A stretch of 64,000 bases of DNA from Pseudomonas sp. FP453 (GCF_030687495.1 NZ_CP117435.1:434001-498000); one strand, 5' to 3'. Shown: positions 37,643-47,220, counted from the stretch's first letter. The notes: generated by a model not told the origin, from the sequence alone. A program made the numbers and translations.

Positions 37643-40108
37643 TTAGAACAGATCGATCGGCGCCGCTTCATCCGCTGGCAACGGGCTGCCAGGCGCAATG
37701 CCATTCCCCAGCTCATTGACCGACGGCGGCGTGTCTTCGCTCTTGAACAGTTCGAAGTAGGCATTCGGTGTGCTTGGCGATGCCACGCGGCCACTTACCG
37801 GGTCGATCCGCAGGCTGAGGATGCCCTCCGGTTCCGGCTGGGTGTGCAGGGGCTTGTCCTTCAGGGCAGCGCCCATGTAGCTCATCCAGATCGGCAGCGC
37901 GACGGTGCCACCGAACTCGCGACGGCCGAGGCTTTCCGGCTGGTCATAGCCGGTCCACACGGTGGTCACGTAGTCGCCGTTGTAGCCGGAGAACCAGGCG
38001 TCCTTGGAATCGTTGGTGGTACCGGTCTTGCCGGCGATGTCTGCGCGGCCGAGGGCCAGGGCGCGACGGCCGGTGCCTTTCTTGATCACGTCTTGCAGGA
38101 TGCTGTTGAGGATGTAGGTGGTGCGGCCATCCACAATGCGTTCGGCAACGGCAGGCGCCTGTGGCTCGGTTGGCGTCGCGGCGTTTGCAGCGGGCGTGGC
38201 ACCGGGGGTCGGCTCGATGGTGATGCCACCGTTGCTCGGGGCGGCCAGGCCATCGGTAGCGGCCACGCCGTTGACCACATCACCCGGTACGCGCGGTGGG
38301 TTGGCGGTGAACAGGGTGTCGCCATTGCGGCTTTCGATCTTGTCGATCAGGTACGGCGCGATCTTGTAGCCGCCGTTGGCAAAGGTGCTCCAGCCGGTGG
38401 CGATTTCCATCGGCGTGAGGGTCGCGGTGCCCAGGGCCAGGGACAGGTTCGGCGGCAGGTCCGACTTGTTGAAGCCGAAGCGCGTCATGTAGTCGATGGT
38501 CTTGCCCACACCCATCGCCTGCAGCAGGCGGATCGACACCAGGTTGCGCGACTTGTACAGCGCCTCGCGGATACGGATCGGGCCAAGGAAGGTGTTGGTG
38601 TCGTTCTTCGGGCGCCAGACCTTGTCCAGGTATTCGTCGACAAACACGATCGGTGCATCGTTGACCAGGCTGGCGGCGGTGTAGCCGTTATCCAGCGCGG
38701 CGCTGTAGATGAAGGGCTTGAAGCTTGAGCCCGGCTGGCGCTTGGCCTGCACGGCGCGGTTGTAGTTGCTCTGCTCGAAGGCGAAGCCGCCCACCAGGGC
38801 GCGGATGGCGCCGTTCTGCGGGTCGAGGGAAACCAGGGCGCCCTGGGCCAGCGGCACCTGGCTGAATTTGAGGCTGTCGTCCTTCTGGCGTTGCACGCGG
38901 ATCAGGTCACCGACCTGCGCCACGTCCGACGGCTGCTTGGGCATCGGGCCCATGCTGTTGGTGTTCAGGAAGGGGCGTGCCCACTTCATGCTGTCCCAGG
39001 CCACATGGGCTTCGCCGGTGCGGGTCAGCACCTGCACGCCGTCTTTTTGCACCTGGGTGACGATGGCCGGTTCCAGGCCGCTGATGGCGCGCTGTTTGCC
39101 CAGTTCGGTGGTCCAGGCGCTCAGGGTCTTGCCTGGCAGGCGCGACTCGGGCCCACGGTAGCCGTGGCGCTGGTCGTAGGTGATCAAGCCGGAATGCACG
39201 GCGTTGTTGGCGATTTCCTGGGTGTCGCTCGGCACCGTCGTGGTGACGCGGAAGCCTTCGGTGTACGCCTCGCTGCCATAGCGGCCGACCATCTCGGCGC
39301 GGGCCATTTCAGCGATATACGGTGCGTTCACTTCTGGCGTCGGCACGTGATAGCTGGCGTTCAACGGCTCGGCCACCGCGCTTTCGTAGGCGGCCTGGTC
39401 GATCTTGCCCAGCTTGTACATGCGGCCCAGGATCCAGTCGCGACGCTCTTTGCTGCGCGCCGGGTTGGCCAGTGGGTTGAAGCGCGACGGCGCCTTGGGC
39501 AGGCCGGCAATCATCGCCATCTGCGCCAGGCTCGCGTCACGGATCGACTTGCCGTAGTAGACCTGCGACGCCGCCTCGATGCCGTAGGCACGGTTGCCCA
39601 GGTAGATCTTGTTGACGTACAGCTCAAGGATCTCGTCCTTGGTCAGCTGGCGTTCAATCTGCAGGGCCAGCAGGATCTCGGTGGCCTTGCGCGAAAAGCT
39701 GCGCTCGCTGGTGAGGAAGAAGTTCTTCGCCACCTGCATGGTGATGGTGCTGCCGCCGGATTGAATGTGTCCGCTTTTTACCAATTGCGTGGCGGCACGA
39801 ACCAGGCTGCTGGGGTCGACGCCGTAGTGGTTGGCGAAATTATCGTCTTCGGCCGACAGCAATGCGCTGATGAAATTGGGCGGAATATCGGCGAAACGGA
39901 TCGGGGTGCGGCGCATTTCGCCGAACTCCGCGATCAGTTTTTCGTCGCTGCTGTAGACCCGCAAAGGAATCTGCAACTGGATACTTCTGAGGGCCTCTAC
40001 GGAGGGCAAACCCGGACTAAGGTAGAGGTAGGCCCCGCTGAGTACGAGCAGCAGCCCGCAGACGATCGCGACAATGGAGTACCCGAAAAACTTCAGCAGA
40101 CGAATCAA
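37643..40108 (-). CDS. mrcA: Penicillin-binding protein 1A (bifunctional)
   Basis: Class A PBP that polymerises and cross-links peptidoglycan, 821 aa. A membrane anchor (about 10-32) precedes the GT51 glycosyltransferase with catalytic Glu87 in LLSAEDDNFANHYG and the GGSTITMQVAKN motif. The transpeptidase domain has SSFK near residue 460, SRN near 525 and KTGT near 695. The start codon appears to be TTG at 40108 since no ATG or GTG fits. It is divergent from the pilM operon, as ponA is in P. aeruginosa. Confidence 0.94.
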   Translation of the reverse strand: MIRLLKFFGYSIVAIVCGLLLVLSGAYLYLSPGLPSVEALRSIQLQIPLRVYSSDEKLIAEFGEMRRTPIRFADIPPNFISALLSAEDDNFANHYGVDPSSLVRAATQLVKSGHIQSGGSTITMQVAKNFFLTSERSFSRKATEILLALQIERQLTKDEILELYVNKIYLGNRAYGIEAASQVYYGKSIRDASLAQMAMIAGLPKAPSRFNPLANPARSKERRDWILGRMYKLGKIDQAAYESAVAEPLNASYHVPTPEVNAPYIAEMARAEMVGRYGSEAYTEGFRVTTTVPSDTQEIANNAVHSGLITYDQRHGYRGPESRLPGKTLSAWTTELGKQRAISGLEPAIVTQVQKDGVQVLTRTGEAHVAWDSMKWARPFLNTNSMGPMPKQPSDVAQVGDLIRVQRQKDDSLKFSQVPLAQGALVSLDPQNGAIRALVGGFAFEQSNYNRAVQAKRQPGSSFKPFIYSAALDNGYTAASLVNDAPIVFVDEYLDKVWRPKNDTNTFLGPIRIREALYKSRNLVSIRLLQAMGVGKTIDYMTRFGFNKSDLPPNLSLALGTATLTPMEIATGWSTFANGGYKIAPYLIDKIESRNGDTLFTANPPRVPGDVVNGVAATDGLAAPSNGGITIEPTPGATPAANAATPTEPQAPAVAERIVDGRTTYILNSILQDVIKKGTGRRALALGRADIAGKTGTTNDSKDAWFSGYNGDYVTTVWTGYDQPESLGRREFGGTVALPIWMSYMGAALKDKPLHTQPEPEGILSLRIDPVSGRVASPSTPNAYFELFKSEDTPPSVNELGNGIAPGSPLPADEAAPIDLF

Positions 40109-40311
40109 GGCTTTTGGATTTCCAGAGAAAAGAATGGGTTAGGCGTCGGGGCATGCATGGCTAACGATGGATCGACCCGGGCTGTAGGTAAAAAGCGGGG
40201 AAAAACGCTGGGCATTAAAGCATTTTTCGGCTTGGGGCGTCATTCACGCCTGCTCAGCGGCTAACCGGCGGTAGGACCGCCGTTATGACAGGGAAAGTTT
40301 TGGGGAGTTTT

Positions 40312-40965
40312 ATGAGAAAGGGATTTTTCAGGCGAAAAGTCGATGCTGTCCTCGGCGTCGATATCAGCGACACGGCGATCAGGTTGGTCGAGCTGGGCCA
40401 TTCAAGCAGCGGTTACACCATCAGAAGCTACGCCACACAGGCGCTGGCACCTCGTGCGGTGGTCGATGGCAACCTGCTGGACCTTGAGTCTGTCGGGCGT
40501 GCGCTGCAACAGGCGGTGCCCCGCTTGCACACGTCAGCCAGGTACGCGGCAATCGCCGTGGCAGGCCCGTCGGTCATTACCCAGGTGATCGACATGGAGT
40601 CCGGGCTCAGCGACGAAGAGGTGGGTTGGCGGATCCAGATGGAAGCCGATCAGTACATTCCCTATCCGTTGGATGACGTGGCCATCGACTATCAAGTGCA
40701 GGGCCCTTGCGCCCACGACCCGGCGCGGGTCGAGGTGTTGCTGGCGGCCTGTCTCAGGGCGCAGGTCGAGGCGCGCGAGGCTGTTTTGGCCCAGGCCGGG
40801 CTGGTGGCGCGGGTGGTAGATGTCGAAGGGTTTGCATTGGCGCGTGCTTGCCGTCAGGATTTCGCCAGCTTCACGCCGGGCCGTCGAGTCGATGGCGCAC
40901 AATGGGCCGTGGATGCCCAGGGAATGGGAGTGGCTTGCGGGTTGGCCCTGAGGAGTTTCGCTTGA
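40312..40965 (+). CDS. pilM: PilM-like type IV pilus protein lacking the second actin-like half
   Basis: 217-aa cytoplasmic PilM homologue; P. aeruginosa PilM is about 354 aa. The first part keeps LGVDISDTAIRLVELG (phosphate-1), AADQYIPYPL-type MEADQYIPYPLDDVAIDYQVQGP and VLLAACLRAQVEAREAVLAQAGL. After VVDVEGFALARAC the sequence jumps within about 30 residues to GVACGLALRSFA, the family's C-terminal helix. The IDIGATMTTLSV (phosphate-2) and AGGTASIPG (adenosine) parts are absent. The frame is open, so this is an in-frame loss of about 130 residues. ATG 40312 (GGGGAG RBS) is preferred over 40285. The stop overlaps pilN. Confidence 0.85.
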   Translation: MRKGFFRRKVDAVLGVDISDTAIRLVELGHSSSGYTIRSYATQALAPRAVVDGNLLDLESVGRALQQAVPRLHTSARYAAIAVAGPSVITQVIDMESGLSDEEVGWRIQMEADQYIPYPLDDVAIDYQVQGPCAHDPARVEVLLAACLRAQVEAREAVLAQAGLVARVVDVEGFALARACRQDFASFTPGRRVDGAQWAVDAQGMGVACGLALRSFA

Positions 40966-41516
40966 TGACACGAATCAACCTATTACCTTGGCGTCAGGCC
41001 CTGGCAGAACGGCGGCGCAAGTTTTTCCTGATGTTGCTGCTGGCGTTCGCCTGTGTGGCGCTCGCAGCGGTCTGGCTGGCGGATCAAGTGATCGACCAGG
41101 CGATCGATCGACAGGTCACGCGCAACAGCCACCTGGACAAGGACGTCGCCGTCCTGGATTCACGGATCAAGACCATCGACGACCTGCAGGTGCAAAGCCA
41201 GCAATTGGCGCAACGCATGAAGGTTGTCGAGGACTTGCACGACGGGCGCTCGGCCGGTGCCCAACTGCTGGACCAGTTGGCGCGCGCCGTGCCGGATGGG
41301 GTGCACCTGCATGAAGTGGTGGCCAAGGGCGATACGGTGAGTATTCGCGGCAGTGCTGAATCCAGCCAGGACATCGCCCAGTTGATGCGTCGCCTGGAGG
41401 CCACTGAAGGTGCCCACGCCACCCGTTTGCAGCACGTGCTGACGGAAGGCGCGCGCGGCGCCAATGAATTCCAGTTGATGGTGCGCCAGGGAGAATCCGG
41501 CGAGGTGCAACCTTGA
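40965..41516 (+). CDS. pilN: Type IV pilus inner-membrane protein PilN
   Basis: 183-aa bitopic protein of the alignment subcomplex. The N-terminal cytoplasmic INLLPWR motif (residues 4-10), the known PilM-binding peptide, is intact. A membrane helix at about 20-38 is followed by a coiled coil (about 40-95) and a periplasmic ferredoxin-like fold. The ATG overlaps the pilM stop (TGATG), and the stop overlaps the pilO start. Confidence 0.92.
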   Translation: MTRINLLPWRQALAERRRKFFLMLLLAFACVALAAVWLADQVIDQAIDRQVTRNSHLDKDVAVLDSRIKTIDDLQVQSQQLAQRMKVVEDLHDGRSAGAQLLDQLARAVPDGVHLHEVVAKGDTVSIRGSAESSQDIAQLMRRLEATEGAHATRLQHVLTEGARGANEFQLMVRQGESGEVQP

Positions 41517-42484
41517 GCCTGCCCAGGCTCGATCTGTCTGCGCTCACTCACAACGCTGCCCATTGGCCACTGCCTGGCAAAGTCTTGCTGGGTGGTGCAT
41601 TGGCAGGCCTGTTGTGTGTGGTGGGTGACCTTGTGTGGCTGAGCCCGTCACGGGAACGGTTGCACCAGGCCGAGGTGCAGGAAGTGGTCCTGCAACAGCA
41701 GATTCAGGAAAAAACTGCCTTGGCTGCCGGTCTGGAGGAGCGGGCTCGCCAGCTTGAGCGGATGCAGGCAAAGGTTGATGTGCTTTTTCAGGCGCTGCCC
41801 GCTGAATCCGAAATCCCCGGCCTGCTGGAAGACATCGCGCGGTTGGCATTGACCAATGGCTTGGTGGTTGAAAGCGTCACGCCGCAGGATGAGCAGCCCC
41901 AGGCTTTTTATGTCGAGCAACCGGTGGCGGTTGGCGTCAGTGGCGCCTATCACGACCTGGCGATGTTCGTCAGTGCATTCGGTGGCCTGTCCCGTTTGGT
42001 CACGGCCCATGATGTGGCCCTGCGCCCGGAGGGCAGGCTGCTGCGTCTTGAACTGCGGGTGAAGAGCTACTGGCGTGCGTCTGCGGGTGGCCGGCAGGGC
42101 GAGGCCATCACCCAGGGCGCGCGCTTTGTCTACGACTCCTCCGGCCTGCGCGACCCGTTCACGCCGCTGGCCGTCCAGGCCGATCACGCGCGTGGACGGC
42201 CAGCCCGGGCGCCGGACCTCATGCGGCCGCGTGGCGCGCTGGAAGCGTTTGCGGTCGACCAGTTCGAAATGGTCGGCACCCTGTCCCGTGGCGTGCAGGC
42301 TTTCGTTCTGCTGCGCATGGCCTCGACGGTGCACCGGCTGGCGGTCGGTGACTACCTGGGGCCGAATCACGGCCGGGTCACGGCCATTTACGCCGGGCAT
42401 GTCGAGCTGGTCGAGTTGTTCCCCGATGAACAGGGTGCATGGCTGGAGCGCCCGCGAACCCTCGTGTTAAACGTCAACTCATAA
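41513..42484 (+). CDS. pilO: PilO-PilP fusion protein
   Basis: 323 aa. Residues 1 to about 190 are PilO: a membrane helix at about 22-43, a coiled coil at 45-95 and the ferredoxin-like domain. Residues about 205-323 are PilP-like: YDSSGLRDPFTPL, then LEAFAVDQFEMVGTL, VHRLAVGDYLGPNHGRVTAIY and WLERPRTLVLNV, the PilP beta-domain bound by the secretin. The PilP lipoprotein signal and lipobox are missing, so the PilP domain is tethered only through PilO's helix. The start is TTG at 41513 (GAGGTG upstream), overlapping pilN by 4 nt. No separate pilP gene follows. Confidence 0.85.
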   Translation: MSLPRLDLSALTHNAAHWPLPGKVLLGGALAGLLCVVGDLVWLSPSRERLHQAEVQEVVLQQQIQEKTALAAGLEERARQLERMQAKVDVLFQALPAESEIPGLLEDIARLALTNGLVVESVTPQDEQPQAFYVEQPVAVGVSGAYHDLAMFVSAFGGLSRLVTAHDVALRPEGRLLRLELRVKSYWRASAGGRQGEAITQGARFVYDSSGLRDPFTPLAVQADHARGRPARAPDLMRPRGALEAFAVDQFEMVGTLSRGVQAFVLLRMASTVHRLAVGDYLGPNHGRVTAIYAGHVELVELFPDEQGAWLERPRTLVLNVNS

Positions 42485-42497
42485 CGGAATCAAACCC

Positions 42498-43865
42498 ATG
42501 AAAAGGACTTTCCTGTCCTTCGGTGTGGCGCTATGGATAGCGTTCACGGCACCGATGGCTGCTGCTGTGCCCAATCGCTTGGACCTGATCCAACTGCCGC
42601 CGCCGCAGGCGTTGGCGGGGGACAGACTCAACCTCAATTTCCAGAACATCGAAGTGCGCGCCGTGTTGCAGCAAATCGCCGACGTGGCCGGCCTCAACCT
42701 GGTGGCCAGCGACGAGGTGCAAGGCTCGATCACCTTGCGCCTCAAGGATGTGCCCTGGGACCAGGCGCTCGACCTGGTGCTGCAAGCCAAGGGCCTGGAT
42801 AAGCGGATCAAGGCCGGCGTATTGCTGGTGGCGCCGGCCGAGGAATTGGCCGCCCGCGAACTGCTCACGCTGGAATCCCGCCGGCAGATGGACGAGCTGG
42901 CGCCGCTGCGTCGGGAGCTGTTGCAGGTCAATTACGCCAAGGCGGCGGACCTGGCCAAGCTATTCCAATCGGTGACGGGGCTGGAGGGCAGTACCGATGA
43001 GCGCGGCTCGGTGGCGGTGGATGACCGCACCAATAACATTATTGCCTACCAGACCGGCGAGCGGCTGGAGGAGCTGCGGCGCATCGTGACGCAACTGGAT
43101 ATTCCGGTGCGCCAGGTGATGATCGAGGCGCGGATTGTCGAGGCCAATGTGGATTACGACAAAAGCCTCGGTGCGCGCTGGGGTGGGCGGCTCAATCGTG
43201 GCAACTGGAGCGCTGGCGGCATCCCCAAACCGCTGCCGGAGGGCGCAGAACCGCCGGAAAATCCGCCCAGCTCGCCGTTTGTCGATTTGGGGGCGATTAC
43301 CGGCACGTCGGGCCTGGGCGTCGCTTATATCACCGACAACCTGCTGCTGGACCTGGAGCTGACTGCCATGGAGAAAACCGGCAACGGTGAAATCGTCTCA
43401 CAGCCCAAGGTGGTCACGTCCGACAAGGAAACCGCGCGCATCCTCAAGGGCACCGAGATTCCCTATCAGGAATCCAGCTCCAGCGGCGCCACCTCGGTGT
43501 CGTTCAAGGAGGCCTCGCTGTCCCTGGAAGTCACCCCGCAAATCACCCCCGACGGCCACGTGATCATGGAGGTCAAGGTCACCAAGGACGAGCCCGACTA
43601 CCTGAACAAACTCAACGATGTGCCGCCGATCAAGAAGAACGAAGTCAACGCCAAGGTGCTGGTCAAGGATGGTGAGACCATTGTCATCGGCGGGGTTTTC
43701 TCCAATACCCAGAGCAAAGTGGTAGATAAAGTGCCATTTTTGGGCGATGTGCCGTATCTTGGCCGCCTTTTCCGGCGCGATGTGCTGGCGGAGAAAAAAT
43801 CCGAGCTGCTGGTATTCCTGACTCCGCGTATTATGAATAACCAGGCGATTGCTGTGAGTCGTTGA
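42498..43865 (+). CDS. pilQ: PilQ-type secretin without AMIN domains
   Basis: 455-aa outer-membrane secretin, against about 714 aa for P. aeruginosa PilQ. After a signal peptide (about 1-23) it begins almost at once with the N0 domain ([26 protein letters not shown]), then N1 ([28 protein letters not shown]) and the secretin gate/barrel ([40 protein letters not shown]). The peptidoglycan-binding AMIN repeats are absent. The size and layout are like HofQ/ComE of the DNA-uptake machinery. It starts 14 nt after the PilO-PilP gene. Confidence 0.9.
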   Translation: MKRTFLSFGVALWIAFTAPMAAAVPNRLDLIQLPPPQALAGDRLNLNFQNIEVRAVLQQIADVAGLNLVASDEVQGSITLRLKDVPWDQALDLVLQAKGLDKRIKAGVLLVAPAEELAARELLTLESRRQMDELAPLRRELLQVNYAKAADLAKLFQSVTGLEGSTDERGSVAVDDRTNNIIAYQTGERLEELRRIVTQLDIPVRQVMIEARIVEANVDYDKSLGARWGGRLNRGNWSAGGIPKPLPEGAEPPENPPSSPFVDLGAITGTSGLGVAYITDNLLLDLELTAMEKTGNGEIVSQPKVVTSDKETARILKGTEIPYQESSSSGATSVSFKEASLSLEVTPQITPDGHVIMEVKVTKDEPDYLNKLNDVPPIKKNEVNAKVLVKDGETIVIGGVFSNTQSKVVDKVPFLGDVPYLGRLFRRDVLAEKKSELLVFLTPRIMNNQAIAVSR

Positions 43866-43869
43866 TTCT

Positions 43870-44388
43870 GTGCGAAATTTGATTCTTGTAGGACCGATGG
43901 GGGCTGGAAAAAGCACCATCGGCCGTTTGCTGGCCAAAGAGCTGCGCCTGCCATTCAAAGATTCCGACAAGGAAATTGAATTGCGCACGGGTGCCAATAT
44001 CCCATGGATCTTCGATAAGGAAGGCGAGCTGGGCTTTCGTGACCGCGAGCAGGCGATGATCGCCGAGCTGTGCGGCCTCGACGGCGTGGTATTGGCCACC
44101 GGCGGCGGCGCAGTCATGCGCGAAGAAAACCGTCGGGCGCTGCATGCCGGTGGTCGGGTGGTCTATCTGCATGCCTCGGTCGAGCAGCAGGTGGGCCGCA
44201 CCGCCCGCGATCGTAATCGCCCGCTGCTGCGCACGGCCAACCCGGAAAAAACCTTGCGGGACCTGCTCACGCTGCGCGACCCGCTGTATCGGGAAATCGC
44301 CGATCTGGTGGTGGAAACCGATGAGCGGCCGCCGCGGATGGTGGTCCTCGACATTCTCGAGCGCCTGCAACGGCTGCCACCCCGTTAA
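43870..44388 (+). CDS. aroK: Shikimate kinase
   Basis: Phosphorylates shikimate at the 3-OH in aromatic amino acid synthesis. 172 aa with the P-loop GPMGAGKST at residues 8-16, DSDKEIE substrate residues and [14 protein letters not shown] start at 43870, 4 nt after the pilQ stop. The pilQ-aroK-aroB order is standard in Pseudomonas. Confidence 0.95.
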   Translation: MRNLILVGPMGAGKSTIGRLLAKELRLPFKDSDKEIELRTGANIPWIFDKEGELGFRDREQAMIAELCGLDGVVLATGGGAVMREENRRALHAGGRVVYLHASVEQQVGRTARDRNRPLLRTANPEKTLRDLLTLRDPLYREIADLVVETDERPPRMVVLDILERLQRLPPR

Positions 44389-44513
44389 AGCCAGGCCCGA
44401 AATGCGCTATTCTCGGCGGCGCGCCATTACCCTTTGAGGTGTGGCGTAGAGCCATCAGACAACGCCCCATCTCGACGTTGCCGGTCGTCATACCATCTCT
44501 AACGCGGGGACAC

Positions 44514-45614
44514 ATGCAGACACTTAAGGTCGATCTAGGCGAGCGCAGCTACCCGATCCATATTGGCGAAGGTCTGCTGGACCAGCCCGAGTTGCTCGCC
44601 CCGCACATTGCCGGGCGGCAAGTGGCGATCATCTCCAACGAAACGGTCGCGCCGCTGTACCTAGAGCGCCTGAGCCGCAGCCTTGCGGCGTATTCGGTGA
44701 TCTCGGTGATCCTGCCAGACGGCGAAGCCCACAAGAACTGGGAAACCCTGCAACTGATCTTTGATGGCCTGCTGACTGCGCGCCATGACCGCCGCACCAC
44801 CGTGATCGCCCTGGGCGGCGGTGTGATCGGCGACATGGCCGGCTTTGCGGCGGCCTGCTACCAGCGTGGCGTGGACTTTATCCAGGTGCCGACCACCTTG
44901 CTGTCCCAGGTCGATTCGTCGGTGGGTGGCAAGACCGGTATCAACCACCCGCTGGGCAAGAACATGGTCGGCGCGTTCTACCAGCCGCAGGCTGTGCTGA
45001 TCGACACCGCCACCCTCAATACCTTGCCGCCCCGCGAGCTGTCGGCGGGCCTGGCGGAAGTCATCAAGTACGGGCTGATCTGCGACGAGCCGTTCCTGGC
45101 CTGGCTGGAAGAACACGTCGACGCCTTGCGCAACCTCGACCAGGTCGCCCTGACCGAAGCGATCTCTCGCTCCTGCGCCGCCAAGGCGTTGGTGGTGAAT
45201 GCCGACGAACGGGAGTCCGGCGTGCGCGCCACCTTGAACCTCGGCCACACCTTCGGCCATGCGATCGAAACGCACATGGGCTATGGTGTGTGGTTGCATG
45301 GAGAGGCCGTAGCGGCTGGCACAGTGATGGCATTGGAGATGTCGCAACGCCTGGGCTGGATCAGCGCCCAGGAGCGTGATCGTGGTATCCGCCTGTTCCA
45401 GCGCGCCGGTTTGCCGGTCATCCCGCCTGAAGAGATGACCGAGGCGGACTTCCTCGAACATATGGCGATAGACAAGAAAGTGATCGACGGTCGACTGCGA
45501 CTGGTGCTGCTGCGCCACATGGGCGAAGCCGTGGTAACCGACGATTATCCAAAAGAGATTTTACAAGCCACGCTGGGAGCGGATTACCGCGCCCTGGCTC
45601 AGCTGAAAGGTTAA
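44514..45614 (+). CDS. aroB: 3-Dehydroquinate synthase
   Basis: NAD- and metal-dependent cyclisation of DAHP to 3-dehydroquinate, 366 aa. It has [13 protein letters not shown] (NAD site), [18 protein letters not shown] and the metal-binding [15 protein letters not shown] at 44514 gives [15 protein letters not shown]. It follows aroK by 125 nt of non-coding sequence in which no feature was recognised. Confidence 0.95.
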   Translation: MQTLKVDLGERSYPIHIGEGLLDQPELLAPHIAGRQVAIISNETVAPLYLERLSRSLAAYSVISVILPDGEAHKNWETLQLIFDGLLTARHDRRTTVIALGGGVIGDMAGFAAACYQRGVDFIQVPTTLLSQVDSSVGGKTGINHPLGKNMVGAFYQPQAVLIDTATLNTLPPRELSAGLAEVIKYGLICDEPFLAWLEEHVDALRNLDQVALTEAISRSCAAKALVVNADERESGVRATLNLGHTFGHAIETHMGYGVWLHGEAVAAGTVMALEMSQRLGWISAQERDRGIRLFQRAGLPVIPPEEMTEADFLEHMAIDKKVIDGRLRLVLLRHMGEAVVTDDYPKEILQATLGADYRALAQLKG

Positions 45615-45624
45615 CCAGATCCCG

Positions 45625-47193
45625 ATGACTAGTTTGCATGCCGACGAGGCGTTCCTCGGCCATTACCAGTTAAGCCACGACCCTTTTGCTCCACGGGTGC
45701 CTGGTTTCAAATTCTTCCCGGCCCAGCGCAAGCCAGTGCTGGGGCAACTGCACCACCTGGCGCGCTACAGCCAGTTGCTGCTGGTGGTGACCGGCCCGTT
45801 GGGCAGCGGCAAGACCTTGCTGCGCCAGGCGCTGGTGGCGAGCACCAACAAGCAATCGGTACAGAGCGTGGTGGTCTCCGCGCGCGGCGCCGGTGATGCG
45901 GCTGGCGTGTTGCGCCAGGTGGCCCAGGCGCTGGACGTGTCCACGGCCGAGCCGAACGCGATCCTCAAGCAAGTGGTGCAACTGGGCCTGACCGGCCAGG
46001 AAGTCTATCTGCTGGTGGATGACGCCGAGCAGCTCGACGAATCCGCCCTTGAAGCGCTGCTGGCGCTGGCCGCCGGTACGCCGGAAGGTCGCCCGCACGT
46101 GTTCCTGTTTGGTGAGTCGTCGTTGATCGCCGACCTGGAGCAGATCAGCGGCGATCAAGAGCTGTTCCACGTGATCGAATTGCAGCCGTACGAAGAAGAA
46201 GAAACCCGCGAATACCTGGCGCAACGCCTGGAAGGCGCCGGCGCCGGTATCGAACTTTTCACGGCAAATCAGATCTCTGATATTCACGAAAGCTCCGACG
46301 GCTGGCCTGGCACCATCAACCAGGTTGCCCGCGATGCGATGATCGAAGCCATGATTGCCAGCCGCTCTGCGGTCAAGCGTCCAAAGATGGGGTTCACTAT
46401 GCCTAAGAAGCACGTATTGGCTATTTCCGCGGTAGTCGTGGTGGCTGTTGCCGCCGCCTGGTTGATCCCGGGCCGCAGCAAGGCGCCGACCACTGCCGGC
46501 GCGCCAACCGAACAGGCGCAGTTGCCACTGGGCAAGCCTACTCCAAACGTTGAGTTCGCCAACTCCGGCCAGCCGACCAACCTGCCGATGGTCGGTCAGC
46601 CAGTAATGCGCGGCCCGCTCGCCGAAGAAGCCGGTGGCATCTCCGAAGGCGACGACGGCGTGCCGGTGGAAGGTTCCAGCGCCACACCGCCAACCGTTAC
46701 CACCACTGCGCCACCTGCGGGCGTGCCAGCAGGCCAGCCAGCAGCCGTGGCCAAGCCGACGCCGGCACCGACCGTCGCCACCGCCAAGCCGGCGCCAGTG
46801 ACCAAGCCGGTTGTCGCGGCGCCTGCGCCTGCTGCCAAGCCAACCCCGGCTCCGGCCGCCAAGCCGGCTGAAAAGCCTGTCACCGTCGCTAAAGCGGGCG
46901 CTGCGGGCAGCGGTTGGTATGGCAGCCAGCCTGCCAGCAACTTCGTCGTGCAGATCCTCGGCACCAGCTCCGAAGCCAACGCCCAGGCGTTCGTGAAAGA
47001 GCAGGGCGGCGAGTACCGTTATTTCAAGAAAGTGCTCAACGGCAAGCCTCTCTACGTGATCACCTACGGCAACTTCTCCAGCCGTGCAGCCGCTGATTCT
47101 GCGATCAAAGCCTTGCCAGCGAAGGTTCAGGCTGGTAAACCTTGGCCTCGCACTGTTGCCAGCGTTCAACAAGAACTCGCAACAACTCGCTGA
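45625..47193 (+). CDS. AAA ATPase/SPOR-domain protein (DamX-like)
   Basis: 522 aa. An N-terminal AAA domain (about 20-240) carries Walker A GPLGSGKT and a Walker B-like YLLVDDAEQLD. A membrane helix at about 262-282 (HVLAISAVVVVAVAAAWLI) leads into a Pro/Ala/Thr-rich linker (AKPTPAPTVATAKPAP) and a C-terminal SPOR domain (about 440-520, FVVQILGTSSEANAQAFVKEQ). The layout of ATPase, membrane helix and septal peptidoglycan-binding domain points to cell division or cell envelope work. The gene follows aroB by 10 nt and corresponds in place to PA5037. Confidence 0.85.
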   Translation: MTSLHADEAFLGHYQLSHDPFAPRVPGFKFFPAQRKPVLGQLHHLARYSQLLLVVTGPLGSGKTLLRQALVASTNKQSVQSVVVSARGAGDAAGVLRQVAQALDVSTAEPNAILKQVVQLGLTGQEVYLLVDDAEQLDESALEALLALAAGTPEGRPHVFLFGESSLIADLEQISGDQELFHVIELQPYEEEETREYLAQRLEGAGAGIELFTANQISDIHESSDGWPGTINQVARDAMIEAMIASRSAVKRPKMGFTMPKKHVLAISAVVVVAVAAAWLIPGRSKAPTTAGAPTEQAQLPLGKPTPNVEFANSGQPTNLPMVGQPVMRGPLAEEAGGISEGDDGVPVEGSSATPPTVTTTAPPAGVPAGQPAAVAKPTPAPTVATAKPAPVTKPVVAAPAPAAKPTPAPAAKPAEKPVTVAKAGAAGSGWYGSQPASNFVVQILGTSSEANAQAFVKEQGGEYRYFKKVLNGKPLYVITYGNFSSRAAADSAIKALPAKVQAGKPWPRTVASVQQELATTR

Positions 47194-47199
47194 AGATCC

Positions 47200-47220
47200 G
47201 GCGGCCTTACCCAGGCCGCC
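47200..47220 (+). other. Hairpin after the AAA/SPOR gene
   Basis: Perfect 8-bp stem GGCGGCCT / AGGCCGCC with a 5-nt loop, starting 6 nt after the stop. No T-run follows, so it may protect the 3' end or pause transcription rather than terminate by itself. Confidence 0.4.

Noticed and set aside
40285..40311. Upstream ATG as pilM start
   Set aside because: It adds nine residues not seen in other PilM proteins and has a weaker ribosome binding site than the GGGGAG before 40312. It cannot be fully excluded.
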